Positions 1 through 5,313 of a DNA stretch of 5,313 nucleotides are shown here, in pieces. This DNA comes from an uncultured Clostridia bacterium (GTDB taxonomy: Bacteria; Bacillota; Clostridia; Oscillospirales; Acutalibacteraceae). Position numbers and translations under genes: made by a program. Numbering within the stretch: position 1 is the first letter of the stretch; every line of letters starts with the position of its first letter. A model generated the notes under the pieces. That model did not search any database. It was given only the letters and a program-made list of their open reading frames with translations, and was not told the DNA's origin. The DNA is taken from assembly GCA_937901145.1 (NCBI GenBank), contig CALCHE010000038.1, forward strand, positions 1 through 5,313. The letters run 5' to 3'.

Positions 1-21
1 CTTCATATTTTCTCCTTTTAA
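1..21. other. Left-edge gene end: either 3' end of a + strand gene or 5' end of a divergent gene
   Basis: Two readings fit and the window cannot separate them. On the + strand, an open frame runs to a TAA at 19-21 (last residues L-H-I-F-S-F), directly abutting the terminator-like hairpin that follows, as expected for the end of an upstream gene. On the - strand, an ATG at 6-4 followed by one Lys codon has an AAGGAG-type Shine-Dalgarno (complement of 12-17) 5 nt upstream, as expected for the start of a divergent gene. The T-rich tails favour the + strand reading slightly, while the ribosome site favours the - strand reading. No product can be inferred from so few codons. Confidence 0.35.
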
Positions 22-57
22 AAGCACTCGGTTTCTCCCCGGGTGTTTTTAATTTTT
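20..57 (+). terminator. Rho-independent terminator-like hairpin upstream of the his promoter
   Basis: Positions 25-31 (CACTCGG) pair with 39-45 (CCGGGTG), with one T-G wobble and a 7-nt loop. Outer A/T pairs extend the stem to 20-31 with 39-50. A run of five T (46-50), AA, then five more T (53-57) follows. GC-rich core, short loop and T-tract are the classic intrinsic terminator form for + strand transcription. It would isolate the his promoter at 83-111 from upstream readthrough. In the - orientation the stem also forms and ends in TTTT, so it could work in both directions or, if a divergent gene starts at 6, lie in that gene's leader. Confidence 0.7.
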
Positions 58-76
58 ATTTAAAAAAAGTAGTATT

Positions 77-109
77 TTTACCTTGACTTTACCGCTTCAT
101 TGTGGTAAA
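77..109. promoter_or_regulatory. Candidate repressor operator: inverted repeat inside the promoter plus an upstream half-site
   Basis: TTTACC at 88-93 and GGTAAA at 104-109 form a perfect 6-bp inverted repeat with a 10-bp spacer. It overlaps the last base of the -35 and the first four bases of the -10. A further TTTACC at 77-82 is a direct repeat exactly 11 bp upstream of the first arm, about one helical turn away. A dimer bound over 88-109 would block RNA polymerase. The adjacent gene encodes a TrpR-like protein, making it the obvious candidate ligand. The repeat is seen directly; its role as operator and its partner are inferred. Confidence 0.55.
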
Positions 110-111
110 AT
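83..111 (+). promoter_or_regulatory. Vegetative (sigma-A type) promoter of the his operon
   Basis: The -35 box TTGACT (83-88) and the -10 box TAAAAT (106-111) are separated by 17 bp. TG at 103-104 with one base before the -10 makes it an extended -10 promoter. Five of six bases match consensus in each box. Transcription should start near 117-119, giving a leader of roughly 28 nt to the ATG at 146. It is the only convincing promoter seen in the window, and no gap between later genes is large enough for another intergenic one. Confidence 0.82.
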
Positions 112-130
112 GCTAACACGCTAAAATGAA

Positions 131-136
131 GAGGTG
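131..136 (+). promoter_or_regulatory. Shine-Dalgarno site that sets the yerC start at 146
   Basis: GAGGTG at 131-136 lies 9 nt before the ATG at 146. The in-frame GTG at 134-136, which would lengthen the protein by four residues, lies inside this ribosome site and has none of its own, so it is rejected as the start. Confidence 0.75.
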
Positions 137-145
137 CAAAATACT

Positions 146-436
146 ATGTATAAAAGAAATATGGAAGCTGTTGAAAAGCTTTATCAGGCTATACTGACTT
201 TAAAAAATAATGAGGAATGTGCTCTCTTTTTCGAGGATATATGTACCATTCAGGAGCTTGAAACCTTCGCACAGAGATTAGAGGTAGCTGAAAATCTTTC
301 CAACGGAAAAAGCTACCAGGAGGTAAACAAAATCACAGGAGCCTCCACAGCCACCATCAGCCGTGTAGGCAAATGCATAAATTACGGTGCAGGCGGATAT
401 AAAATGGTATTAGAGAGACTTGGTGAGGTTGAATAA
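146..436 (+). CDS. yerC: YerC/YecD family TrpR-like transcriptional regulator, probable repressor of the his operon
   Basis: The 96-residue protein is a small all-helical DNA-binding protein related to the Trp repressor, of the YerC/YecD family. The family signature is clear: D-I-C-T-I-Q-E-L at 31-38, A-Q-R-L-E-V-A at 42-48, a helix-turn-helix at about 56-76 (S-Y-Q-E-V then T-G-A-S-T-A-T-I-S-R-V), and the closing N-Y-G-A-G-G-Y segment at 79-85. Length is typical for the family (about 100 residues). ATG 146 is chosen because a GAGGTG site precedes it by 9 nt. The gene is first in the operon, and its stop overlaps the hisZ ATG by one base (TAATG). From this position and the dyad in its promoter I infer autogenous, histidine-responsive repression of the operon. 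A comparable TrpR-family his regulator (HisR) has, as I recall, been proposed in Firmicutes. The corepressor cannot be read from sequence. Confidence 0.9.
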   Translation: MYKRNMEAVEKLYQAILTLKNNEECALFFEDICTIQELETFAQRLEVAENLSNGKSYQEVNKITGASTATISRVGKCINYGAGGYKMVLERLGEVE

Positions 437-1527
437 TGATTAACAGTTCTATTCTTAAAAGCGAAGAAAAGTTTTCTTTTGCTCTTCGTTCACTTTACAG
501 CCGTTTCGGTTACGGCAGATATAAAATGAATAAATTCGAGGAATATGACCTTTATGTCAGAAATAAGGATTTTCTTATCTCTGACGGTGTTATTACCTTT
601 ACGGATACAAACGGCAAGCTTTTGGCACTTAAGCCTGACGTTACTCTTTCTATTATAAAGAACACCAAGGATGTAAAAGGCTTCGTGCAGAAGCTTTATT
701 ATGATGAGCATGTTTACCGTATTTCAAAGGATTCCCATTCCTTCAGAGAAATCGCACAGACAGGTCTCGAGTGCATCGGCGACATCGGTGTTACGGATAT
801 CTGTGAGGTTATTTATCTCTCTCTTATGAGCCTTCAGAGCATAAGTGAAAGCTATATTCTCGATCTTTCTCATGCAGGACTTATGACAGCTCTTTTCGAC
901 TGCATCGGAATCGAAAAGGAAGATAAGAGTAAGGTTGTTTCCTTTATTAATGAAAAGAATTATGACGGAGTGAAAAGCTTCGGTGAGGAAGTATCCGCTC
1001 TGGCGAAGGCTCTGATGACAGCCCGCAGAGATATAGATGTAATCAAAGAGGCAGTAGCACCTTACAGTGAAAATGAAGAGGTTAAAAAGAATTTCAGCGA
1101 GTTTGCGGAAATTTATCTCTGCCTCTGTAAGCTTGGTATGAAGGATAAAATCAATATTGACTTTTCTATCATAAGTGATATAAGCTACTACAGCGGAACT
1201 CTTTTCAAGGGCTATGTAGAGGGTATTCCTGCCAGTGTTCTTTCGGGTGGACAGTATGACGGACTGATGGAAAAAATGGGCAAAAGCTCAGGTGCCGTAG
1301 GCTTTGCGGTTTATCTCGATATGCTCGAGCGCTTCGGTAAGGAAGAAAAAGAATACGACTATGACACTGTGGTTATCGCCGGTGAAAAGACTCCGCCTGA
1401 AAAGGTAATTAAGACAGTGAGTGACCTTTCCTCAAAGGGTGAAAAGGTAATAGCGCTTAAAAGTGTTTCGGACTCTGTAAGATATAAAAACATAGTAAGA
1501 ATATGGGAGGGTGATAAAAATGATTAA
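436..1527 (+). CDS. hisZ: ATP phosphoribosyltransferase regulatory subunit HisZ
   Basis: HisZ is a catalytically dead paralogue of histidyl-tRNA synthetase that assembles with short-form HisG, enables its activity and mediates histidine feedback. The 363-residue protein keeps the class II synthetase fold: L-A-L-K-P-D-V-T at 63-70, the motif 2 region with F-R-E-I-A-Q-T-G-L-E at 103-112, and Y-Y-S-G-T-L-F at 251-257 followed by S-G-G-Q-Y-D-G-L at 270-277 and G-A-V-G-F-A-V at 286-292. Residues expected of a true synthetase are missing: the R-G-L-D-Y-Y segment reads S-D-I-S-Y-Y (247-252), and the motif 3 E-R is replaced by L-D. This, the short C-terminal region after about 308, and adjacency to a 210-residue HisG rule against HisS. 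The start at 436 has GAGG at 425-428, 7 nt upstream, and overlaps the yerC stop by 1 nt. The 3' end overlaps hisG by 8 nt. Confidence 0.93.
   Translation: MINSSILKSEEKFSFALRSLYSRFGYGRYKMNKFEEYDLYVRNKDFLISDGVITFTDTNGKLLALKPDVTLSIIKNTKDVKGFVQKLYYDEHVYRISKDSHSFREIAQTGLECIGDIGVTDICEVIYLSLMSLQSISESYILDLSHAGLMTALFDCIGIEKEDKSKVVSFINEKNYDGVKSFGEEVSALAKALMTARRDIDVIKEAVAPYSENEEVKKNFSEFAEIYLCLCKLGMKDKINIDFSIISDISYYSGTLFKGYVEGIPASVLSGGQYDGLMEKMGKSSGAVGFAVYLDMLERFGKEEKEYDYDTVVIAGEKTPPEKVIKTVSDLSSKGEKVIALKSVSDSVRYKNIVRIWEGDKND
1505..1513 (+). promoter_or_regulatory. Strong Shine-Dalgarno site that sets the hisG start at 1520
   Basis: GGAGG at 1506-1510, inside the last codons of hisZ, is 9 nt before ATG 1520. 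The in-frame GTG at 1511 directly abuts this site and cannot be served by it, so the protein begins at ATG 1520 (M-I-N-V-A-L-P-K-G-R), which matches the usual HisG N-terminus. Confidence 0.75.
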
Positions 1528-2152
1528 TGTGGCTCTTCCTAAAGGCAGACTCGGTGAAAAGGTCTATGCCATGTTTGAGCAGTCAGGCTACGAATGTCCC
1601 TCGATTAAGGAAAAGGGCAGAAAGCTTATTTTCGAAAACGAAGAAAAGGGTGTGCGTTATTTCTGGGTAAAGCCCTCCGATGTGGCTATTTATGTGGAAA
1701 GAGGTGCTGCTGACATAGGTGTAGCAGGCAAGGATATTCTTTTAGAATATGAGCCTGATGTTTATGAACTTTTAGACCTTGACATCGGTAAATGTGTAAT
1801 GGCTGTGGCGGCGAAAAAGGATTTCCGTGATAATACGGAGCAGACACTTAAGGTTGCTACCAAATTTTCGAATATTGCACGTAAATATTACGGTGAAAAA
1901 TGCCGTGACATCGACATTATCCATCTTAACGGCTCTATCGAAATTGCACCGATTTTAGGCCTTTCCGATGTTATCGTGGATATCGTAGAAACGGGAAAAA
2001 CTCTTTATGAAAATAATCTTGCACCCTTCGAAACCATCGTGCCCATAAGTGCGAGACTTATTTCAAACAAGGCATCATACAAATTCAAGCAGGAGGAAAT
2101 CGAAAATATCCGTGCTTCTCTTGGAGAAATTGTGAGGAATTCAGATGATTAA
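1520..2152 (+). CDS. hisG: ATP phosphoribosyltransferase catalytic subunit, short form (HisG-S)
   Basis: The enzyme condenses ATP with PRPP to give N1-(5-phosphoribosyl)-ATP, the committed first step of histidine synthesis. The 210-residue protein begins with the family N-terminus A-L-P-K-G-R-L (5-11) and carries G-A-A-D-I-G-V-A-G-K-D at 62-72. It has the PRPP-binding region L-N-G-S-I-E-I-A-P-I-L-G-L at 136-148, continuing into D-I-V-E-T-G-K-T-L at 154-162. It stops shortly after, with no C-terminal ACT-like regulatory domain, so it is the short form that depends on HisZ, encoded immediately upstream. Long-form HisG is about 300 residues. The gene overlaps hisZ by 8 nt and hisD by 8 nt, with the same ATGATTAA sequence at both junctions, suggesting coupled translation and balanced amounts of HisZ and HisG. 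Confidence 0.95.
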   Translation: MINVALPKGRLGEKVYAMFEQSGYECPSIKEKGRKLIFENEEKGVRYFWVKPSDVAIYVERGAADIGVAGKDILLEYEPDVYELLDLDIGKCVMAVAAKKDFRDNTEQTLKVATKFSNIARKYYGEKCRDIDIIHLNGSIEIAPILGLSDVIVDIVETGKTLYENNLAPFETIVPISARLISNKASYKFKQEEIENIRASLGEIVRNSDD

Positions 2153-3425
2153 GATTTTAGAATATAAAAATATAAACAAGGATGAAATATTTTCACGTAT
2201 GGCTGAAACACCTGATGTTTCCGACGTCGTGTCAGCTATAATAGAAAATGTAAAAGCCAACGGCGATAAGGCAGTACTCGAATATACAGCTAAATTCGAC
2301 AAGGCAGAGCTTACCTCTCTCGAGGTAACGGCGGAGGAAATCGAGGAAGCTGTGGCATCGGTAGAACCCGAATTTCTGAGAATACTCAAAACCGCTGCTG
2401 AAAATATAAGAAAATTCCACTCAAAGCAGGTGAGAAACTCCTTTATCATAAGCGAAGATAACGGTATCGTGACCGGTCAGAAGATAACTCCCGTAGAAAG
2501 AGCAGGCCTTTATGTGCCGGGCGGTACAGCTGCATATCCCTCTACGGTGCTTATGGATTCCATTCCTGCTAAAATAGCAGGTGTAAAGGAAATGTGTATC
2601 GTTACCCCTCCTAACAGTGAAGGTAAAATTAACCCTGTTATTCTCGCTGCTGCCTCGATTGCCGGTGTTGACCGTATATTCAAAGTAGGCGGCGCTCAGG
2701 CTATTGCCGCTCTCGCTTACGGTACGGAAAGCATACCTAAGGTGGATAAGATAGTAGGCCCCGGTAATGCATTTGTTGCCGAAGCAAAGAAGCAGGTTTA
2801 CGGTCTCGTTTCCATAGATATGATAGCAGGACCCAGTGAAATCCTCGTAGTAGCAGACGGAAAGAGCAATCCTGCCTATGTGGCTGCCGATCTTCTTTCT
2901 CAGGCTGAGCACGATAAGAATGCCAGTGCAGTTCTCGTAACAGAGTCACTTGAGCTTGCCGAAAAGGTAAGTGCAGAGCTTGAAAAGCAGATTCCTATGC
3001 TCGAAAGACAGGAAATAGCACGTGCTTCCATAGATAATAACGGAAAAATTATCGTAGCTGAAAATCTTACACAGGGTATCGACATAGCAAACGAACTCGC
3101 TCCCGAACATTTAGAGCTTTGTGTGGATAATCCATTCGACCTTTTAGACAGCGTAAAAAATGCCGGAAGCATCTTTATGGGAAGATACTGTCCCGAGGCT
3201 CTCGGCGACTACTATGCAGGACCTAATCATACCTTACCCACAGGCGGAACGGCAAGATTTTCAAGTCCTCTTTCCGTGGACGATTTCGTAAAAAAATCAC
3301 AGTTCACCTATTATACCAAAGAAGCTCTCTTTGCTGTGGCAGAGGATGTGGGCTTCTTCGCGGAAAAAGAGGGACTTACAGCCCACGCAAAAAGTGCAAC
3401 AATCAGATTGGATGAAAAAGAATGA
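2145..3425 (+). CDS. hisD: Histidinol dehydrogenase
   Basis: This zinc- and NAD-dependent enzyme oxidises L-histidinol via histidinal to L-histidine, the final two steps. The 426-residue length is normal. Hallmarks in order are P-V-E-R-A-G-L-Y-V-P-G-G (116-127), V-G-G-A-Q-A-I-A-A-L-A-Y-G-T (181-194), K-I-V-G-P-G-N (202-208), and D-M-I-A-G-P-S-E-I (225-233). By analogy with the E. coli enzyme, the zinc ligands are Q253, H256, D355 and H414, and the catalytic pair is E321-H322 in A-P-E-H-L-E-L. All are present, so it should be active. The ATG at 2145 has GAGG (2134-2137) 7 nt upstream, within hisG. The stop overlaps the hisC start as ATGA. Confidence 0.97.
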   Translation: MIKILEYKNINKDEIFSRMAETPDVSDVVSAIIENVKANGDKAVLEYTAKFDKAELTSLEVTAEEIEEAVASVEPEFLRILKTAAENIRKFHSKQVRNSFIISEDNGIVTGQKITPVERAGLYVPGGTAAYPSTVLMDSIPAKIAGVKEMCIVTPPNSEGKINPVILAAASIAGVDRIFKVGGAQAIAALAYGTESIPKVDKIVGPGNAFVAEAKKQVYGLVSIDMIAGPSEILVVADGKSNPAYVAADLLSQAEHDKNASAVLVTESLELAEKVSAELEKQIPMLERQEIARASIDNNGKIIVAENLTQGIDIANELAPEHLELCVDNPFDLLDSVKNAGSIFMGRYCPEALGDYYAGPNHTLPTGGTARFSSPLSVDDFVKKSQFTYYTKEALFAVAEDVGFFAEKEGLTAHAKSATIRLDEKE

Positions 3426-4480
3426 GTAAGTTTTTAAATGAGAGATTTTCGTCTCTGGAAAGGTATGTTCCCGGTGAACAGCCTCAGGACAAAAAATATA
3501 TAAAGCTGAATACAAATGAGTCACCCTTCCCTCCTTCTCCTAAAGTAATCGATGGGATAAATGAAGAAGAAAAAGAAAAACTATGTCTTTACTGCGACCC
3601 CGAATGTAAAGCACTCAAAAATGCTCTTGCTGACCTTTACGGTGTGAAGAGCGAGAATGTCTTTCTTTCCAACGGCTCGGACGATATACTTAACTTCGCT
3701 TTTATGGTGTGGGGTAAGGACGGTGCCATTTTTCCCGATATTACCTACGGCTTTTACACGGTGTTCTGTGAGCTTCACGGTGTGAAATACACACAGTATC
3801 CCCTTAAGGATGACTTTTTCATCGATGCTGAAGACTACATCGGTAAAAAGGAATTCGCTGTTATTGCAAACCCCAATGCCCCCACAGGTATGACTATGGA
3901 AATGAGCGATATCGAAAAAATCGTCGCTTCAAATCCCGACAGAGTAGTGCTTATTGATGAAGCCTATGTGGATTTCGGTGGTGAAAGTGCTCTTCCTCTC
4001 ACGGAAAAATACGACAATATCCTCGTATGTCAGACCTTCTCCAAGTCCCGTTCACTTGCAGGTGCGAGACTCGGATTTGCCATAGGTAATAAGGCTCTTA
4101 TCGAGGATCTCGACCTTATCAAATACTCCACCAACCCCTACAATGTCAACCGACTCACACAAAAGGCGGGAGAGTATGCTGTGGAGGAAAACGATTATTA
4201 TGTCGATAACTGTAAAAAGATAATCGAAAACAGAGATTATACACAGAAAGAGCTGGAGAAGCTCGGTTTTACCGTGCTTGACTCGAAGGCTAATTTCATC
4301 TTCGTGAAAAGTGATAAAATCGGCGGAGCGGAGCTTTACACCGCACTGAAGGACAGAGGTGTTCTCGTCCGTCATTTCACTAAGGAAAGAATAAAGGACT
4401 ACAACCGTGTGACTATCGGCTCGAGAGAGCAGATGGAAAAATTCATCGGATGTGTCACCGATATTCTGAAGGGAGAATAA
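3422..4480 (+). CDS. hisC: Histidinol-phosphate aminotransferase
   Basis: This PLP-dependent class I/II aminotransferase converts imidazole acetol phosphate and glutamate to L-histidinol phosphate and 2-oxoglutarate. The 352 residues are typical of the family. Visible landmarks are L-N-T-N-E-S-P-F at 29-36, S-N-G-S-D-D at 83-88, N-P-N-A-P-T-G at 150-156, D-E-A-Y at 179-182 (PLP pyridine-contacting Asp179), the Schiff-base lysine K208 in T-F-S-K-S, G-A-R-L-G at 214-218, and a C-terminal substrate-carboxylate arginine, probably R335 in I-G-S-R-E. The ATG overlaps the hisD stop by 4 nt (ATGA) and has only a weak GGA-type ribosome site at 3410-3412, so it probably depends on reinitiation after hisD. 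HisC enzymes sometimes also act on aromatic amino acids, but the operon places this one in histidine synthesis. Confidence 0.95.
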   Translation: MSKFLNERFSSLERYVPGEQPQDKKYIKLNTNESPFPPSPKVIDGINEEEKEKLCLYCDPECKALKNALADLYGVKSENVFLSNGSDDILNFAFMVWGKDGAIFPDITYGFYTVFCELHGVKYTQYPLKDDFFIDAEDYIGKKEFAVIANPNAPTGMTMEMSDIEKIVASNPDRVVLIDEAYVDFGGESALPLTEKYDNILVCQTFSKSRSLAGARLGFAIGNKALIEDLDLIKYSTNPYNVNRLTQKAGEYAVEENDYYVDNCKKIIENRDYTQKELEKLGFTVLDSKANFIFVKSDKIGGAELYTALKDRGVLVRHFTKERIKDYNRVTIGSREQMEKFIGCVTDILKGE

Positions 4481-4482
4481 AA

Positions 4483-5070
4483 ATGAGACAGGCTTTTATT
4501 AACAGAGAAACTGCAGAAACCGAAATAAAGCTCTCACTCTGTCTTGACGGCAAGGGTGAAAGTGAAATAAAGACAGGCTGCGGCTTTCTGGATCATATGT
4601 TTACTCTTTTTGCCAGACACGGCGACTTCGATCTGAAAATCGACTGTGAGGGTGACACCGAGGTGGACTACCATCACACTGCCGAGGACATCGGCATCGT
4701 TTTAGGCAAAGCTTTCAAGGAAGCTCTCGGAGATATGAAGGGTATTACCCGCTACGGCAGTATGATTCTGCCTATGGATGAAAGTCTTATTCTGGCAGCT
4801 GTCGATATTTCGGGCAGAAGCCACCTTTCTTATTCTCTTGACATACCCACAGAGAAGGTGGGAGATTTCGATACAGAGCTGGTAAAGGAGTTTTTCCTGG
4901 CATTCGTAAGAAATGCAGACATTACTCTTCACATTAAAAAGCTCGACGGTGAAAATTCACATCACATCATCGAGGGTGCATTCAAGGCATTTGCGCGCAC
5001 AATGAAGCAGGCAGTTAAAATAGACGAAAAGAATAAGGACAAGATTCCTTCGACAAAGGGTGTGCTTTAA
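4483..5070 (+). CDS. hisB: Imidazoleglycerol-phosphate dehydratase (monofunctional HisB)
   Basis: The enzyme dehydrates imidazole glycerol phosphate to imidazole acetol phosphate, the substrate of HisC. The 195-residue protein is the stand-alone dehydratase with no N-terminal histidinol-phosphatase domain like that of the bifunctional E. coli HisB. The metal-binding signatures are all visible: G-F-L-D-H-M at 34-39, D-Y-H-H-T-A-E-D at 62-69, M-D-E at 98-100, H-L-S-Y at 114-117, and S-H-H-I-I-E-G-A-F-K-A at 159-169. The usual C-terminus I-P-S-T-K-G-V-L is also present. The ATG at 4483 has GGGAG (4471-4475) 7 nt upstream and begins with the standard R-Q-A-F-I-N-R-E-T segment. The longer in-frame start at 4450 would add 11 residues lying over the end of hisC and over this ribosome site, so it is rejected. 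There is a 2-nt gap after hisC and a 1-nt overlap with hisH. Confidence 0.96.
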   Translation: MRQAFINRETAETEIKLSLCLDGKGESEIKTGCGFLDHMFTLFARHGDFDLKIDCEGDTEVDYHHTAEDIGIVLGKAFKEALGDMKGITRYGSMILPMDESLILAAVDISGRSHLSYSLDIPTEKVGDFDTELVKEFFLAFVRNADITLHIKKLDGENSHHIIEGAFKAFARTMKQAVKIDEKNKDKIPSTKGVL

Positions 5071-5313
5071 TGATAGCTATAATTGATTACGGCGTAGGTA
5101 ATCTTTTCTCTCTCAAATCCTCCTTCTGTGCTATCGGTCAGGAGGTAAAGGTTACCGATAATGCTGACGAAATTAGAAATGCCGATAAGATTATTCTCCC
5201 CGGTGTAGGTGCTTTCGAGGATGCAGTGAAAAAGCTTAAAAATACTGGCCTTGACATTGTGCTCAAAGAAGAGGCGGCCAAGGGCAAGCCTGTTATGGGT
5301 ATATGTCTCGGTA
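5070..5313 (+). CDS. hisH: Imidazole glycerol phosphate synthase, glutamine amidotransferase subunit (5' part, cut by window edge)
   Basis: HisH is a class I glutaminase that supplies ammonia to HisF, which forms imidazole glycerol phosphate and AICAR from PRFAR. Only the first 81 codons are in the window, out of about 200 usual for the family. They show the typical start M-I-A-I-I-D-Y-G-V-G-N-L (1-12), the L-P-G-V-G-A-F segment (43-49) and the nucleophile elbow G-I-C-L-G at 77-81, with catalytic C79. The His-Glu remainder of the triad lies beyond the edge. The ATG shares one base with the hisB stop (TAATG). An AAAGGG at 5055-5060 is a modest ribosome site. The partner hisF, and hisA, are expected downstream. 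Confidence 0.94.
   Translation, partial: MIAIIDYGVGNLFSLKSSFCAIGQEVKVTDNADEIRNADKIILPGVGAFEDAVKKLKNTGLDIVLKEEAAKGKPVMGICLG

Noticed and set aside
112..125. Direct repeat GCTAA-CAC-GCTAA around the predicted transcription start
   Set aside because: It is short, AT-rich and without dyad symmetry. It could be part of a regulator site, but there is not enough to call it one.
134..145. GTG start giving a yerC protein four residues longer
   Set aside because: The GTG is part of the GAGGTG ribosome site that serves the ATG at 146.
112..145. T-box, riboswitch or histidine-rich leader peptide ahead of the operon
   Set aside because: There are too few bases between the predicted start of transcription and the first gene, and no run of His codons or T-box elements is visible in 1-145.
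2421..2912. 163-codon open frame on the - strand inside hisD
   Set aside because: It lies fully antisense to a highly conserved hisD with all catalytic residues, resembles no family I recognise, and is best explained as a shadow frame.
4052..4375. 107-codon - strand open frame inside hisC, and similar ones at 490-711, 2141-2449, 2900-3172 and 4702-4932
   Set aside because: All are antisense to intact, recognisable his genes, have no domain signature I recognise, and no - strand promoter was found for them.
4450..4482. Upstream in-frame ATG for hisB
   Set aside because: The 11 added residues translate the end of hisC and the hisB ribosome site, and they are not part of the normal dehydratase N-terminus. 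ATG 4483 is well placed.

Overview
This window holds the first part of a histidine biosynthesis operon. All genes are on the + strand and read left to right: a TrpR-like regulator (yerC/hisR type), then hisZ, hisG, hisD, hisC, hisB and the first 81 codons of hisH. Every complete frame is intact, with no frameshift, insertion or sign of transfer. The separate HisZ with a short HisG, the YerC-type regulator, moderately low GC, purine-rich Shine-Dalgarno sites and very tight packing all suggest a Gram-positive Firmicute, most likely of the class Clostridia. Family or genus cannot be assigned from this stretch alone.

Left edge (1-60): a strong hairpin followed by T-tracts looks like the terminator of a preceding transcription unit. 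The first 21 bases can be read either as the last codons of a + strand gene or as the first two codons of a divergent gene. Control region (61-145): a near-consensus vegetative promoter (-35 TTGACT, 17-bp spacer, extended -10 TAAAAT) lies about 35 bp before the first gene. An inverted repeat TTTACC-N10-GGTAAA fills the promoter spacer, and a third TTTACC sits exactly 11 bp upstream. The expected leader is under 30 nt, too short for a T-box, a his leader peptide or any other attenuator. The first gene encodes a TrpR-fold DNA-binding protein, so the simplest reading is repressor control, probably autogenous, at this operator.

Structural genes (436-5313): HisZ and short HisG together form the ATP phosphoribosyltransferase of step 1. 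HisD performs the last two oxidations to histidine. HisC is the histidinol-phosphate transaminase. HisB is a stand-alone imidazoleglycerol-phosphate dehydratase. HisH is the glutaminase half of IGP synthase. The remaining genes (hisA, hisF, hisI/E) are not in view and would be expected to the right. A histidinol-phosphate phosphatase is also not seen, as the HisB here lacks that domain. Almost every junction overlaps by 1 to 8 nt, which implies one mRNA with coupled translation.

This is a well-known pathway. I see no undescribed system. The item most worth a second look is the regulator-plus-operator pair at the head of the operon.
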